A DNA stretch of 64,000 bases from Thermomonas brevis (GCF_014395425.1 NZ_CP060711.1:1240001-1304000), one strand, 5' to 3'. Shown: positions 30,469 to 39,789, numbered from the stretch's first letter. Notes: a model not told the origin generated them from the letters alone. A program made the numbers and translations.

Positions 30469-30846
30469 ATGCAGTACCTGACCCTGATCCACATCGATCC
30501 GGCGCTGCTGGCCGAACTGCCGCAGGACGACTACGACCGGCTGATGCGCGGCTGCTTCGAGAAGGCCGACGCCCTGCGCGACGCCGGCCACCTGCACGGC
30601 TCGCAGCAGCTGCTGGAGCCGGACACCGCGCGCACCCTGCGCGTGCGCGACGGACTGGCGCGGATCACCGACGGCCCGTTCGCCGAGACGCGCGAGTTCC
30701 TGGCCGGCTTCAACCTGATCGAGGCCGAGTCGATGGACGCGGCGATGGAGATCGCCCGCCAGTTCCCGTGGTCGCGCTTCGGCAGTATCGAGGTTCGCCC
30801 GGTGCGCGACATGCAGGCGGTGCGCGAGCGGGTGGGCGCGGCCTGA
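30469..30846 (+). CDS. YCII/DGPF domain protein
   Basis: 125 aa. DGPF motif in RITDGPFAETREFLAGFNLI; starts MQYLTLIHIDPALLAELPQD. Distinct from the minus-strand YCII protein but same family. Divergent from it across 156 bp that carry two TGTCGA motifs, so probably in the same regulon. Confidence 0.88.
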   Translation: MQYLTLIHIDPALLAELPQDDYDRLMRGCFEKADALRDAGHLHGSQQLLEPDTARTLRVRDGLARITDGPFAETREFLAGFNLIEAESMDAAMEIARQFPWSRFGSIEVRPVRDMQAVRERVGAA

Positions 30847-30942
30847 GCCGCGGGAAAGCCTGACCCCGATCCGCGCCGCGCGCCGACGGCGCCGCCGCGC
30901 TACGGGCGCGATGCTGGTTCCACGCCCGCATCGAGCCTCGTC

Positions 30943-31809
30943 ATGGAGCCGCGCACCGCCCTGCTTGCCCTGCTGCTGTCGACCGCGCTGCTGTCGCCAT
31001 CGCCCGCGTTCGCGTCGTCCTCGCTGCCCGCGCCGATGCTGGCGACCCGCTTCCACGACAGCGGCGATCTCTCCACCTGGCTGGTCAGCGAAAAGCTCGA
31101 CGGCGTGCGCGCCCGCTGGGACGGCCGCCGGCTGCTGACCCGCAACGGCGATCCCATCGACGCGCCGGGCTGGTTCACCGCCGGCTGGCCGGCGCAGGCC
31201 ATCGACGGCGAACTGTGGATCGCGCACGGCCGCTTCCAGCAGGTCAGCGACCTGGTGCGCGCCCTGCGCCCGGACGAGGCCGGCTGGCGCACCGTCCGCT
31301 TCATGGCCTTCGATCTGCCCGGCAACGCCGGCGCGTTTTCGCAGCGCGCAAACCGCCTGCGCTCGCTGGTCGCGCAGGCGAACGCGCCGCAGCTGCACGC
31401 CATCGCGCAGACCAGCATGAACAGCCGCGCCGCGCTCGACGCCCGCCTGCACGCGGTGGTGGCCGCTGGCGGCGAAGGGCTGATGCTGCATCGCGCGAAC
31501 GCCCACTACCGCGGCGGGCGCAGCGACGACCTGCGCAAGTACAAGCCCGCCGACGATGCCGAGGCCCGCGTCGTCGGCTACCGCCCCGGCCAGGGCAAAT
31601 ACGCCGGCATGGTCGGCGCGCTGCTGGTGGAGGACGCGCACGGCCGCCGCTTCGCGCTGGGAAGCGGCCTGTCCGACGCCGAGCGCCGGCATCCGCCACG
31701 CCAGGGCCAGTGGGTCACCTTCCGCTACAACGGCCTGACCGCCAAGGGCACGCCGCGCTTCGCCCGCTATCTGCGCGTGCGCGGGGAGTTGCCCCGCGCA
31801 CGCGACTGA
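30943..31809 (+). CDS. Periplasmic ATP-dependent DNA ligase (Lig E type)
   Basis: 288 aa. A signal peptide (cleavage near AFA-SS) precedes a minimal ligase: nucleotidyl-acceptor Lys51 in EKLDGVRAR, motif III-type AIDGELWIA, motif IV-type GGEGLMLHRA, motif V KYKP, and an OB fold with VVGYRPGQGKYAGMVG. No zinc-finger or extra domains. Lig E enzymes join nicks in DNA outside the cytoplasm, linked to DNA uptake or biofilm. Confidence 0.9.
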   Translation: MEPRTALLALLLSTALLSPSPAFASSSLPAPMLATRFHDSGDLSTWLVSEKLDGVRARWDGRRLLTRNGDPIDAPGWFTAGWPAQAIDGELWIAHGRFQQVSDLVRALRPDEAGWRTVRFMAFDLPGNAGAFSQRANRLRSLVAQANAPQLHAIAQTSMNSRAALDARLHAVVAAGGEGLMLHRANAHYRGGRSDDLRKYKPADDAEARVVGYRPGQGKYAGMVGALLVEDAHGRRFALGSGLSDAERRHPPRQGQWVTFRYNGLTAKGTPRFARYLRVRGELPRARD

Positions 31810-31822
31810 CTCGCTCACTGAC

Positions 31823-33231
31823 TCACCGCCCCAGCGGCATCCGCGCGGTGTAGTAATCGACCAGTCGCTCCACTTCCGGCGGATCGAGGTTGGCGAGGCC
31901 GATCACGATCTCGTCCTGCGCCGGAAAGAGTTCCAGCGCGCCGTTCATCCCTTCCGCACCGCCGCCGTGGCCGAAGCCGGCCACGCCCTGGCGCTCGCCG
32001 ACCATGAAGCCGTAGCCGTACCACGGTGTCTGCCGGCGCGTGGCCTCGGCCAGCAGCGCGGGCGGCAGCAGCTTGCCGGCGCGCAGCGCGCGAGCGAACT
32101 TCAGCAGGTCGGCCGCGGTGCTGTAGCCGCCGCCGGCCGCGGTGCCGCGGTGCCGCGGTATGGCAGGGTGCCGGCGGCGTCGATCCATTTGCCGTCCTTG
32201 CGCGTGTAGGCATGCGCGCGTCCAGGCACCTCGGCGTCCTCCGGCAGCGAACCGGTGTCGCGCATGCCGGCGGGCGCGAAGACGTGCTGCTCGACGTAGT
32301 CGTAGTACGACTGCCCGCTGACGTGCTCGATGATGTCGCCCAACAGCACGTAGCCGTAGTTCGAGTATTCGTAGCCCTTGCCCGGCGGCTGGGTCGGGCC
32401 GCGCGCCCCGTACAGGCGCACGTAGTCGTCATGGGTCTTCAGCGACAGCCGATGCTTGTCGAACTCGGGCCCGAAGATGTCGCCGGTGCCACCGGCGTGC
32501 GTCAGTAACTGGCGGATCATGACCTTGGCGATTTCCGCGTTCGGATAGCCCGGCAGGTACTGGCCGACGCTGCCGTCCAGCGACAGCTTGCCGGCATTCA
32601 CCAGTTGCAGCACGGCCACCGCGGTGAACATCTTGTCCATCGAACCAAGACGGAACCTGGTGTCCAGTGTCACCGGCGTGCCGGCGGCGCGATCCGCGAG
32701 CCCCCACGCGCGCTGCAGCAGCACCTCGTCGCCATGCGCGACCAGCAGCACGCCGGAAAACGCATCCTTCGCCGCGTCCGCGTCCGCCTTGGCGGCCAGC
32801 GCCGTGATCGCGCGCGCATGGTCCAATCGCGGAATGCGCAGGTCGGCGGGCCGTTCGATCGCCTCGATATCCAACGCCAGCGGCTTGCCCTCGCGCAGCG
32901 TCACCCGCGCGACGGTTTCCGATTCCGCCTCCTGCACCAGCGCGCGCGCCGATCCCGGCGCGGACGGCTCGCGCCGAAGCAGGCGGAAACCGCCGGTCTG
33001 GCCGTGGAAATCAAGCATGCCGTTCACGTCGAACGTGGGCAGATAGCGATCGCGGAACGCTTCCAGCCGCGCGTGATCGTTCGCGTTGAAGGCGTCGAGC
33101 CACGCGTCCAGCGCCTGTCGCGCGGGATCGCTGGCAGGCGCGATGGCCTGGGCTGCGGCAGGCGCCGTTGATTGAGCGTGCGCCGCCAGGGGTAGCAGCG
33201 CGGCGAGAAGCAAGGCGAAGCAACCGGCCAT
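31823..33231 (-). pseudogene. Serine hydrolase (beta-lactamase/class C type) broken by an 8-bp duplication
   Basis: A 460-residue-scale exported hydrolase is split over two frames. Frame 1 (33231 to ~32155) has signal peptide ...AAHAQS, active-site SxxK in RLGSMDKMFTAV, the YSNYG Tyr motif (YEYSNYGYVLL) and stops at 32101. Frame 2 contributes GGGYSTAADLLKFARALRAG and GHGGGAEGMNGALEL. An extra copy of the 8-bp unit (two tandem copies, 32139-32154) causes the shift; removing one restores a continuous protein. Broken copy of a family whose intact member lies at 40398. Confidence 0.88.
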
Positions 33232-33383
33232 GATGCGATTCCGGAGAAAGGTGCTTATCCGGATACGGTCGGCGCACGGCCGGTTGCATGCTTCTACTCC
33301 CGACGCACACCGGGTGGCACCACCCGATGCGCGCTTTCACGCCGAACGGCGCGACCGGCAAGCCGCGCTGCCGCGTTGCGCCG

Positions 33384-34145
33384 TCAGGGCTTGCGGTACA
33401 GATGCACGAAACGATCCGTCTTGCCGCGGATCGCCGGATCGAACACGTTCTTGCTGTGGTCGTCGGCCGGGTTGCGCAGCATCGGCATCGCCGCTTCCCA
33501 TTGCAGGCCGTGCTTGCGGAAGTCGGCGATGGCGAACTGTTCGTCGATGCGGTGCAGGGTTTGCGCATCATTGCTGCCGGTGCCGGACTTCGCGCTGTGG
33601 TCCACCACCAACAGCACGCCGCCGGGCTTGAGCGCGCGCACGATCTGGTCGAGGAACTGGCCGGCGTCGATCTTCGGCCAGCCTTCCTTCTCGTCCACCC
33701 AGTAGAGGTCGTGGTAGGACATCACGATCACCGCGCCGTCCAGCACGTTCTCGCCCATGCCCAGCGCGTCGCTGGGGCCGACGACGTGAACCACGTTGGG
33801 CAGGCGGTCGTTGGCGAGGCGCTCGGCCAGCGCCTTCTTGCCGAAGGCCTCGTAGCCGGTGTTGTTGACCAGCAGCACCTTGCCGTTCGGACCGACGATG
33901 CCGGACAGGATCTCGCTGTAGTAGCCGCCGCCAGCCAGCAGGTCGGCCACGGTGTCGCCGCGCTTGAACTTCGCCAGCGCCAGTACCTCGGCGGGCTTGT
34001 CGCGGGCGTCGCGCTCGCGGTCGGCGGCGCTGCGCGCGGGATTGGCGAGCACGCGCTCGATGCCGGCGGATTCGTTGATGCTGACGCCGGCGCAGCCGGA
34101 CAGCGTGGCGACGGCAAGGCAGGTGGCAAGCAGGGGCAAGCGCAT
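33384..34145 (-). CDS. Exported methyltransferase-like lipoprotein
   Basis: 253 aa. Lipobox LSGCAG after MRLPLLATCLAVATLSGC, then a Rossmann methyltransferase domain: FKRGDTVADLLAGGGYYSEI (motif I), VVHVVGPSDALGM and DHSAKSGTGSNDAQ. The combination of a predicted lipoprotein signal with a SAM-binding fold is odd, since SAM is cytoplasmic. It may be inactive or bind another ligand. Ends 153 bp from the pseudogene. Confidence 0.8.
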   Translation of the reverse strand: MRLPLLATCLAVATLSGCAGVSINESAGIERVLANPARSAADRERDARDKPAEVLALAKFKRGDTVADLLAGGGYYSEILSGIVGPNGKVLLVNNTGYEAFGKKALAERLANDRLPNVVHVVGPSDALGMGENVLDGAVIVMSYHDLYWVDEKEGWPKIDAGQFLDQIVRALKPGGVLLVVDHSAKSGTGSNDAQTLHRIDEQFAIADFRKHGLQWEAAMPMLRNPADDHSKNVFDPAIRGKTDRFVHLYRKP

Positions 34146-34295
34146 GGCGGGTTCCCGGTGGATGTTTCGCGCATCATGCGCCATCCGCGTCTGCGGGCGC
34201 GGGCCGGAGGTCATGCGCGAAGGCATGCGGGACTCGGCCGTTCATCCGCGCCGTTAGCAGATCGGCACGTCCGGCACGCGCCGCCTGTTTCGAGG

Positions 34296-35522
34296 TCAGT
34301 CCGTCGCAGCGACGCCCGTCGCCAATGCCGCACGCCGCTCGCGCCGCGCGACCAGATACACCAGCAGCCCGCCCACCGCCGTCGCCGCGCCGACATAGCC
34401 GGTCGAAGTCCAGCCGTAGCCGGCGGTGATCGCCATCCCGCCCAGCCACGGGCCCAGCGCATTGGCGGTGTTGAAGGCGGAATGGTTGGAGGCCGCCGCC
34501 AGCGTCTGCGCGTCGCCGGCCACGTCCATCAGGTGCGATTGCAGGATGGTGGCGAGCGCGCCCATCGTGCCCACCGCCAGCACCGCCGGCAGCACCGTCC
34601 ACACCGAATGCGCCGCCCACGGATACAGCAACAGGACGGCGATCGACCACAACAGCACCAGCGCCGCGGCGCGGAAGCCGAAGCGGTCGAACAGCCAGCC
34701 GCCGGCCAGCGATCCCACGATGCTGCCGACGCCGAACACCACCAGCCCGGCCGGCACGAAGGCTTCGCTGACGCCGGTCACCTGCACCAGCGTCGGCGGC
34801 AGGTAGCTGAACACCGCGAACATGCCGGCAAAGCCAATGGCGCCGATGCCCAGCGCCAGCCACACCGGCGCGCGGTTGAAGGCGCGCAGTTCGCGCCTGG
34901 CGTCGGTGCGCGGCGCGCCCATGCCGGACGGCAGGCGCCACGCGGTCATCGCCACGGTGGCCAGCGCGATCGCCGCCACCAGCACGAACGCCACCCGCCA
35001 GCTCCACGTCTGTCCCATCCACGTCGCCAGCGGATTACCCACCAGCAGCGCCACCGACAGTCCCAGCATCACCTTGCCGACCGCGATGCCGCGCTGCTCC
35101 GGCGGGCTGACGTGCGCGGCCACCAGCGCCGCCACGCCGAAGTAGGCGCCGTGCGGCAAACCGGCGACGAAGCGGAACGCCATCATCCAGTGGTAGGACG
35201 GCGACAGCGCGCTGGCCAGGTTGCCGACCGCGTAGAAGCCCATCAGGCACAGCAGCAGGCTGCGGCGGCGCATGTTCGCGCCGAGGATCGCCAGCAGCGG
35301 CGCGCCCACCACCACGCCCAGCGCGTAGGCGCTGACCACGTGGCCAACCTGCGGCTCGGTGACGCCGAAGCCGCGCGCGATCTCGCTGATCAGGCCCATC
35401 ACCACGAATTCGCTGGTGCCGATGGCGAAGCCGCCCATCGACAGTGCGAACAGCACCCACGCGGCCTGGCGCGGGGTCAGCGGGGCGTGCGGGGGTGGCG
35501 CGGTTCCGGTGGCAGTCGTCAT
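34296..35522 (-). CDS. MFS transporter (arabinose/purine-type exporter)
   Basis: 408 aa with twelve hydrophobic helices. FALSMGGFAIGTSEFVVMGL and the cytoplasmic loop LGANMRRRSLLLCLM after helix 2 follow the sugar-efflux/AraJ-YdhP branch of MFS. Exports a small molecule of unknown identity. Start ATG 35522; an ATG five codons earlier (35537) also fits. Confidence 0.9.
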   Translation of the reverse strand: MTTATGTAPPPHAPLTPRQAAWVLFALSMGGFAIGTSEFVVMGLISEIARGFGVTEPQVGHVVSAYALGVVVGAPLLAILGANMRRRSLLLCLMGFYAVGNLASALSPSYHWMMAFRFVAGLPHGAYFGVAALVAAHVSPPEQRGIAVGKVMLGLSVALLVGNPLATWMGQTWSWRVAFVLVAAIALATVAMTAWRLPSGMGAPRTDARRELRAFNRAPVWLALGIGAIGFAGMFAVFSYLPPTLVQVTGVSEAFVPAGLVVFGVGSIVGSLAGGWLFDRFGFRAAALVLLWSIAVLLLYPWAAHSVWTVLPAVLAVGTMGALATILQSHLMDVAGDAQTLAAASNHSAFNTANALGPWLGGMAITAGYGWTSTGYVGAATAVGGLLVYLVARRERRAALATGVAATD

Positions 35523-35695
35523 CCGCGCATTGTGCATCGCAACATCCCCGGCATGGCGTGAATACGATCGCAGCGCGCGCTTCGGCGCGCCGATCCCCGC
35601 GTTCGTCGCCGGGCCGGCGGCTTCGTCGCACGTCCGCTTCCGCCTGCGGCCGACGCGGCTATCCTCGCCGCCATCCACTCCGCGACCCGACCTCC

Positions 35696-36943
35696 ATGTT
35701 CAAGAAGCTGTTCTTCCTCCTGCGCATCGCCACCGCCTGGGGCCTCGGCGTGATGCTGGTGGTCGGGCTGTACTCCGCGCTGCCGCTGATCGGCCAGCTG
35801 GAGTTCCCGGCCATCCTGTTCTCGCTGTTCACCATGAGCCTGGTGATCGCCGGCGCGTTCTCGCACCTGCACCGGGTGCGGCTGATCGCCGGGCGGGTCG
35901 ACAACGAGACGCTCGACAACCGCCAGAAGCGGATCATCGAAATCCCGCTGGAAGCCGGCGAAGCCTTCGACCTGGTCGATGCCGCGATCCGCGAGCTGCC
36001 CGGCGTCGAAGGCGTGCGCAGCGCGCGCGACAGCCTGCAGGTGCGGGCGAAGATCGCGCGCCCGCACCTGTACGGCGAACCGCCGCTGCGGCGCTGGAAC
36101 CCGCTGCTCTGGTTCGCGCCCGACTACAACCAGCTGCAGGCCACGGTGACGCCGGCCGGCGACAGCGGCCGCGTGACCCTGATCTGCGAGCCGGAAAGCC
36201 CGGCGTGGAGCGACTGGTTCCTGGTCGACGACGGCACCAACTTCGAGAACGCCGAAGCCATCGCCCGCGCGATCACCCGTCGCATTGGCGAGCGCCGCCG
36301 CGGCGAACGCGCCAGCGCCGCGCAGACGGCCACCGAGAAGGAACTGACCGAGGCCAAGCTGCATCTGCTGCACGCGCAGGTCGAACCGCACTTCCTCTAC
36401 AACACGCTGGCCAGCGCGCAGCTGCTGACCCGCAGCGACCCGGCCCGTGCCGAGGCGATGCTGGGGCACCTGATCCAGTACCTGCGCCGCTCGCTGCCGA
36501 ACGCCGAGGACGACATGTCCACCTTGGGCATGGAGCTGGAACGCGCGCTGGCCTATCTCGAAATCCTGAAGATCCGCATGGGCGACCGCCTCGCCGTGCA
36601 GGTGGAGGTGCCGCAGGCGCTGCGCGCCACCCCGCTGCCCGCGATGATGCTGCAGACGCTGGTGGAGAACGCGATCAAGCACGGGCTGGAGCCGCGCACC
36701 GGCGGCGGCACCGTGTGGATCCGCGCGCACCGCGACGACGGCGGGGTCGCGGTGACGGTGGCCGACGACGGCGAGGGCTTCAACAGCAAGACCAGCGGCA
36801 CCGGCATCGGCCTGAAGAACGTGCGCGAGCGCCTGCGCCTGCGCTATGCCGGCGGCGCCAACCTGTCGGTGATCGCCAACTTCCCCAGCGGCGTGGCCGC
36901 CACGATCACCGTGCCTTCCAACGGAGCCGGCCGCCATGACTGA
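35696..36943 (+). CDS. LytS/YehU-family sensor histidine kinase
   Basis: 415 aa. Two N-terminal membrane helices (~1-60), a ~130-residue cytoplasmic part, then His_kinase (PF06580) with H-box HAQVEPHFLYNTLASAQLL (His232) and an HATPase_c domain with NAIKHG, DDGEGF and GTGIGLKNVRER. The C-terminus overlaps the response-regulator start by 8 bp (ATGACTGA), so the pair is co-translated. Confidence 0.93.
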   Translation: MFKKLFFLLRIATAWGLGVMLVVGLYSALPLIGQLEFPAILFSLFTMSLVIAGAFSHLHRVRLIAGRVDNETLDNRQKRIIEIPLEAGEAFDLVDAAIRELPGVEGVRSARDSLQVRAKIARPHLYGEPPLRRWNPLLWFAPDYNQLQATVTPAGDSGRVTLICEPESPAWSDWFLVDDGTNFENAEAIARAITRRIGERRRGERASAAQTATEKELTEAKLHLLHAQVEPHFLYNTLASAQLLTRSDPARAEAMLGHLIQYLRRSLPNAEDDMSTLGMELERALAYLEILKIRMGDRLAVQVEVPQALRATPLPAMMLQTLVENAIKHGLEPRTGGGTVWIRAHRDDGGVAVTVADDGEGFNSKTSGTGIGLKNVRERLRLRYAGGANLSVIANFPSGVAATITVPSNGAGRHD

Positions 36944-37724
36944 AACCCATCCGACCAAGACCTGGACCTGCGTCGTCGCCGAGGACGAAGCGCTGCTGCG
37001 GCAGGCGCTGGTGGCCGAACTCAAGCGCGCCTGGCCGGCATTGCAGGTGCTGGCCGAATGCGAGGACGGCGCCAGCGCGGTGGAAGCGCTGGCCGAGCAC
37101 CAGCCCGACGTCGCCTTCCTCGACATCCGCATGCCCGGCCTGACCGGCCTCGAAGTGGCGCAGGTCGCCGCCGAGGCCAGCCCGCGCACGCAGATCGTGT
37201 TCGTCACCGCCTACGACCAGTACGCCATCGACGCCTTCGAGCGCGGCGCGATCGACTACCTGCTCAAGCCGGTGAAGCCCGAGCGGCTGGCCGCCACCGT
37301 CGAACGCCTGCAGGCACGCGACGCGTTGCCGGATGCGGCGTCGCTGGCGGCGTTGCTGGACAAGCTGGGCGCGCTGCCGAAGCAGGCCGGCGCGGTGGAG
37401 CCGCTGACCTGGCTGACCGCCAGCGCGGGACGGGAGACGAAGCTGATCCTGATCGACGACGTCGCCTATTTCCGCGCCGACCAGAAATACACCACGGTGG
37501 TCACCGCCGACGGCGAAGCACTGCTGCGCAGCTCGCTGCGCGAACTGCTGCCGCGGCTGGACGGCACCCTCTTCAAGCAGATCCATCGCTCCACCATCGT
37601 CAACCTGAAGGCCATCGCCGGCATCGTCCGCGACGACAGCGGACGCGGCACCGTGCGGCTGAAGCAGCGCCCGGAAACGCTGATCGTCAGCCAGCCGTTC
37701 ATGGCGCTGTTCAAGCACATGTAG
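36936..37724 (+). CDS. LytTR response regulator
   Basis: 262 aa. Receiver domain with Asp63 (VAFLDIRMPG), Thr in FVTAYD and Lys in LLKPVKP; C-terminal LytTR DNA-binding domain with DDVAYFRADQKYTTVVTADG and QIHRSTIVNLKAIAGIVR. Partner of the upstream kinase; targets unknown. Confidence 0.95.
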   Translation: MTETHPTKTWTCVVAEDEALLRQALVAELKRAWPALQVLAECEDGASAVEALAEHQPDVAFLDIRMPGLTGLEVAQVAAEASPRTQIVFVTAYDQYAIDAFERGAIDYLLKPVKPERLAATVERLQARDALPDAASLAALLDKLGALPKQAGAVEPLTWLTASAGRETKLILIDDVAYFRADQKYTTVVTADGEALLRSSLRELLPRLDGTLFKQIHRSTIVNLKAIAGIVRDDSGRGTVRLKQRPETLIVSQPFMALFKHM

Positions 37725-37875
37725 GCCTGCCCGTGCCGCGCCATGCCGTGCGCGTCGAACGTGCGCGAGGCGCCGGCGGAGACGGTCCACAGGAAGGATG
37801 CGCGGCACGACGCCCGCATCCGCAACAGCCACGGCGCCACGCCTCCCGCGCGGCGCGCCACCACGGGACATTCCA

Positions 37876-38253
37876 ATGGCCGAGCTCGTCATGATCGCCC
37901 GACTCCTGCTTTCCCCGCTGCTGCTGATCCTGTCCGCCTGCGGCGTCGGCGGCACCAGCTACAGCAACCGCATCGGCAGCAACGGCCACGACGTGCTGTA
38001 CAGCAAGGCGCACGTGAAGGACGGCGTCGCCCGCTTCGAATGCAAGGCCAGCGACAGCGGCGCCTGCCACTACACGCTGTACCCGGATGCCTGCGCCGGC
38101 AAGGCGGACTGCACGCTGGCGCCGCTGCAACGCTTCAGCGTGGCGCGCGGGGAAACCCGCCAGGTCGCGGGGCTCGACGCGTTCCGCGTCTGCGTCGGCA
38201 TCGACGCCGCCGCGCTGGGCCCGGACTGCCAGCCGGCCGGCAAGGCGCCCTGA
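37876..38253 (+). CDS. Hypothetical lipoprotein
   Basis: 125 aa. Signal segment LLLSPLLLILSAC then GVGG; mature part has five Cys in FECKASDSGACHYTLYPD and neighbours, suggesting disulfides. No family recognised. It begins 151 bp after the response regulator and could be a member of its regulon; not shown by sequence. A start five codons downstream (37891) is possible. Confidence 0.6.
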   Translation: MAELVMIARLLLSPLLLILSACGVGGTSYSNRIGSNGHDVLYSKAHVKDGVARFECKASDSGACHYTLYPDACAGKADCTLAPLQRFSVARGETRQVAGLDAFRVCVGIDAAALGPDCQPAGKAP

Positions 38254-38415
38254 CGGCGGTCCGAAACGCTGCGCCTGCTGCTGGGCGCGGCCGCGCGCTT
38301 CGAACTGCTGCCGCGTCGGCCACGACCGCAAGGCGCTCCACCGCATTCTTTCAATAGGTGCTGGACGCGTCGCGCTGAAGCGTTCGCGTCATCGCCCAGC
38401 GCCTACCATGGGCGC

Positions 38416-39021
38416 ATGAACTACCTCGCCCACGCCTGGCTGGCGCGACATTCGGACGACGCCATTCTCGGCGCGCTGCTCGGCGATTTCGTGTTCGGAC
38501 AGAGCGCGCTGCCGGACTGGCCGGCGCCGGTGCGCGTCGAGATCGTGCGCCACCGCCGCATCGACCGCTATACCGACGACCATCCGGCGGTGGTCGCCGC
38601 GCGCGGCCTGTTCGACGCCGCCGGCCTGCGCCGCTATGCCGGGATCGTGCTGGACGTGTATTTCGACCATTGCCTGGCGCGCGGCTGGACGCGCTGGAAC
38701 GCCGCGCCGCTGGCCGGGTTCACCGCGCGCGTCTATCGCATCCTGTCCGAACGCCGCGCGGAGCTGCCGCCGCGGCTGGCCGCCATCGCGCCGCGCATGG
38801 CCGCGCACGACTGGCTGGGGTCGTATGCGCATCGCGAAAGCGTGGACCACGCGGTGCGCGGCATCGCCACGCGGCTGTCGCGCAACGGCGAGAAGCTGGT
38901 GGCCTGCCTGGACGTGCTGCGCGCCAACGAGGACGCGGCGCAGGCGGCGTTCGAAGCGTTCTTCCCGGATCTCGTCGAGGCCGCGGCGCGGATGCGGGAC
39001 GCGCTCCGCGTCGACGATTGA
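38416..39021 (+). CDS. acpH: ACP phosphodiesterase, AcpH family
   Basis: 201 aa. AcpH/YajB pattern: MNYLAHAWLARHSDDAILGA, LLGDFV, HRRIDRYTDDHP and IVLDVYFDHCLAR, the HD-like metal site residues. Removes the phosphopantetheine arm from acyl carrier protein. Confidence 0.88.
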   Translation: MNYLAHAWLARHSDDAILGALLGDFVFGQSALPDWPAPVRVEIVRHRRIDRYTDDHPAVVAARGLFDAAGLRRYAGIVLDVYFDHCLARGWTRWNAAPLAGFTARVYRILSERRAELPPRLAAIAPRMAAHDWLGSYAHRESVDHAVRGIATRLSRNGEKLVACLDVLRANEDAAQAAFEAFFPDLVEAAARMRDALRVDD

Positions 39022-39048
39022 CCGATCGGGCAGACGAAGCGCGGGGCT

Positions 39049-39390
39049 TCAGTCTTCGAGCACCAGCGTCAGCGGCTTGCCCTGGCGCAGCACCTTGAAC
39101 GTCACCGGCTGGTCCGGCTTCAACGCCTTCCAGTAGGACTGGACGTCCTTGGCCTTCCGGCCCGGCACCGGCTGGGCGTTGATCTGCACGATCTCGTCGC
39201 CCTGCTGCAGCTTGCAGTCGAATCCCGGCTTCACCGACTTCATGGAGCGCACCGTCAGCTTGTCCAGGGTGGGATTGAGGAAGAACCCGCTGGTGACCGG
39301 ATTGATGTCCAGCTTGCAGTTCCCCGCGTGGCCCGCGAGCGGCAGGACGAGGAGAGCCAGGACGCTCGCGGCGAGGAACGGAGTCTTCAT
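39049..39390 (-). CDS. Exported PDZ-domain protein
   Basis: 113 aa. Signal peptide ending AGHAG, then a single PDZ-like domain (GFDCKLQQGDEIVQINAQPV, PVTFKVLRQGKPLTLVLED). One Cys in the mature N-terminus (GNCKLDINP) and one in FDCKLQQ could pair. Periplasmic, with unknown partner. Confidence 0.8.
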   Translation of the reverse strand: MKTPFLAASVLALLVLPLAGHAGNCKLDINPVTSGFFLNPTLDKLTVRSMKSVKPGFDCKLQQGDEIVQINAQPVPGRKAKDVQSYWKALKPDQPVTFKVLRQGKPLTLVLED

Positions 39391-39454
39391 GGGTGCGATT
39401 CGGAAGGGTTGAAGGGGAAAGGGTGGCGGGACGATACCCGAAATCCTTCCCGGT

Positions 39455-39646
39455 TCAGCGGCAGCGGAACAGCGCCGGCTGCGAGGCCACGTAGCTGCGG
39501 GTGCGGACGTAGCCGCTGCTGCGGCCGTAGCCGATGCCGAATTCGCGTTCACCGGCGGCGCGCGGCTGGAATTCGCGGGCGTTGGCGCTGCGCTCGCTCT
39601 TGCGGCGTTCGACGAAGACCGGACGGGGGAGCTGGGACGTGAACAT
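39455..39646 (-). CDS. 63-aa basic hypothetical protein behind a YtrA-type operator
   Basis: 63 aa, Arg-rich (MFTSQLPRPVFVERRKSERS ... SYVASQPALFRCR). AGGAGG lies 6 nt before the ATG at 39646, so translation is credible. No family recognised. A 22-bp GTGT(G)TTA-N6-TAATACAC inverted repeat sits 18 bp upstream, suggesting tight control. Confidence 0.55.
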   Translation of the reverse strand: MFTSQLPRPVFVERRKSERSANAREFQPRAAGEREFGIGYGRSSGYVRTRSYVASQPALFRCR

Positions 39647-39663
39647 GACTGCCTCCTGAATTA

Positions 39664-39685
39664 GTGTGTTAGTAATGTAATACAC
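39664..39685 (-). promoter_or_regulatory. GntR/YtrA-type operator candidate
   Basis: Inverted repeat GTGTGTTA-N6-TAATACAC on the plus strand, 7 of 8 pairs matched. With the flanking base it reads AGTG-N16-CACC on plus (GGTG-N16-CACT on minus), close to the GGTG-N16-CACC site I recall for a YtrA-subfamily regulator in Xanthomonas citri. Confidence 0.55.
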
Positions 39686-39789
39686 CAGACCATTGCGGAC
39701 ATGGGCAGGAAGTCATGGTCGCGACTCAGGCAGAGAGCCCGGCAGGGAGCGGTTCAGCTATCCTGCCCGCCCGTCCTCAGGGAAGTTCG

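Noticed and set aside
33288..35561. 757-codon open frame on the plus strand
   Set aside because: Antisense to the methyltransferase-like and MFS genes, low-complexity His/Arg/Gln composition.
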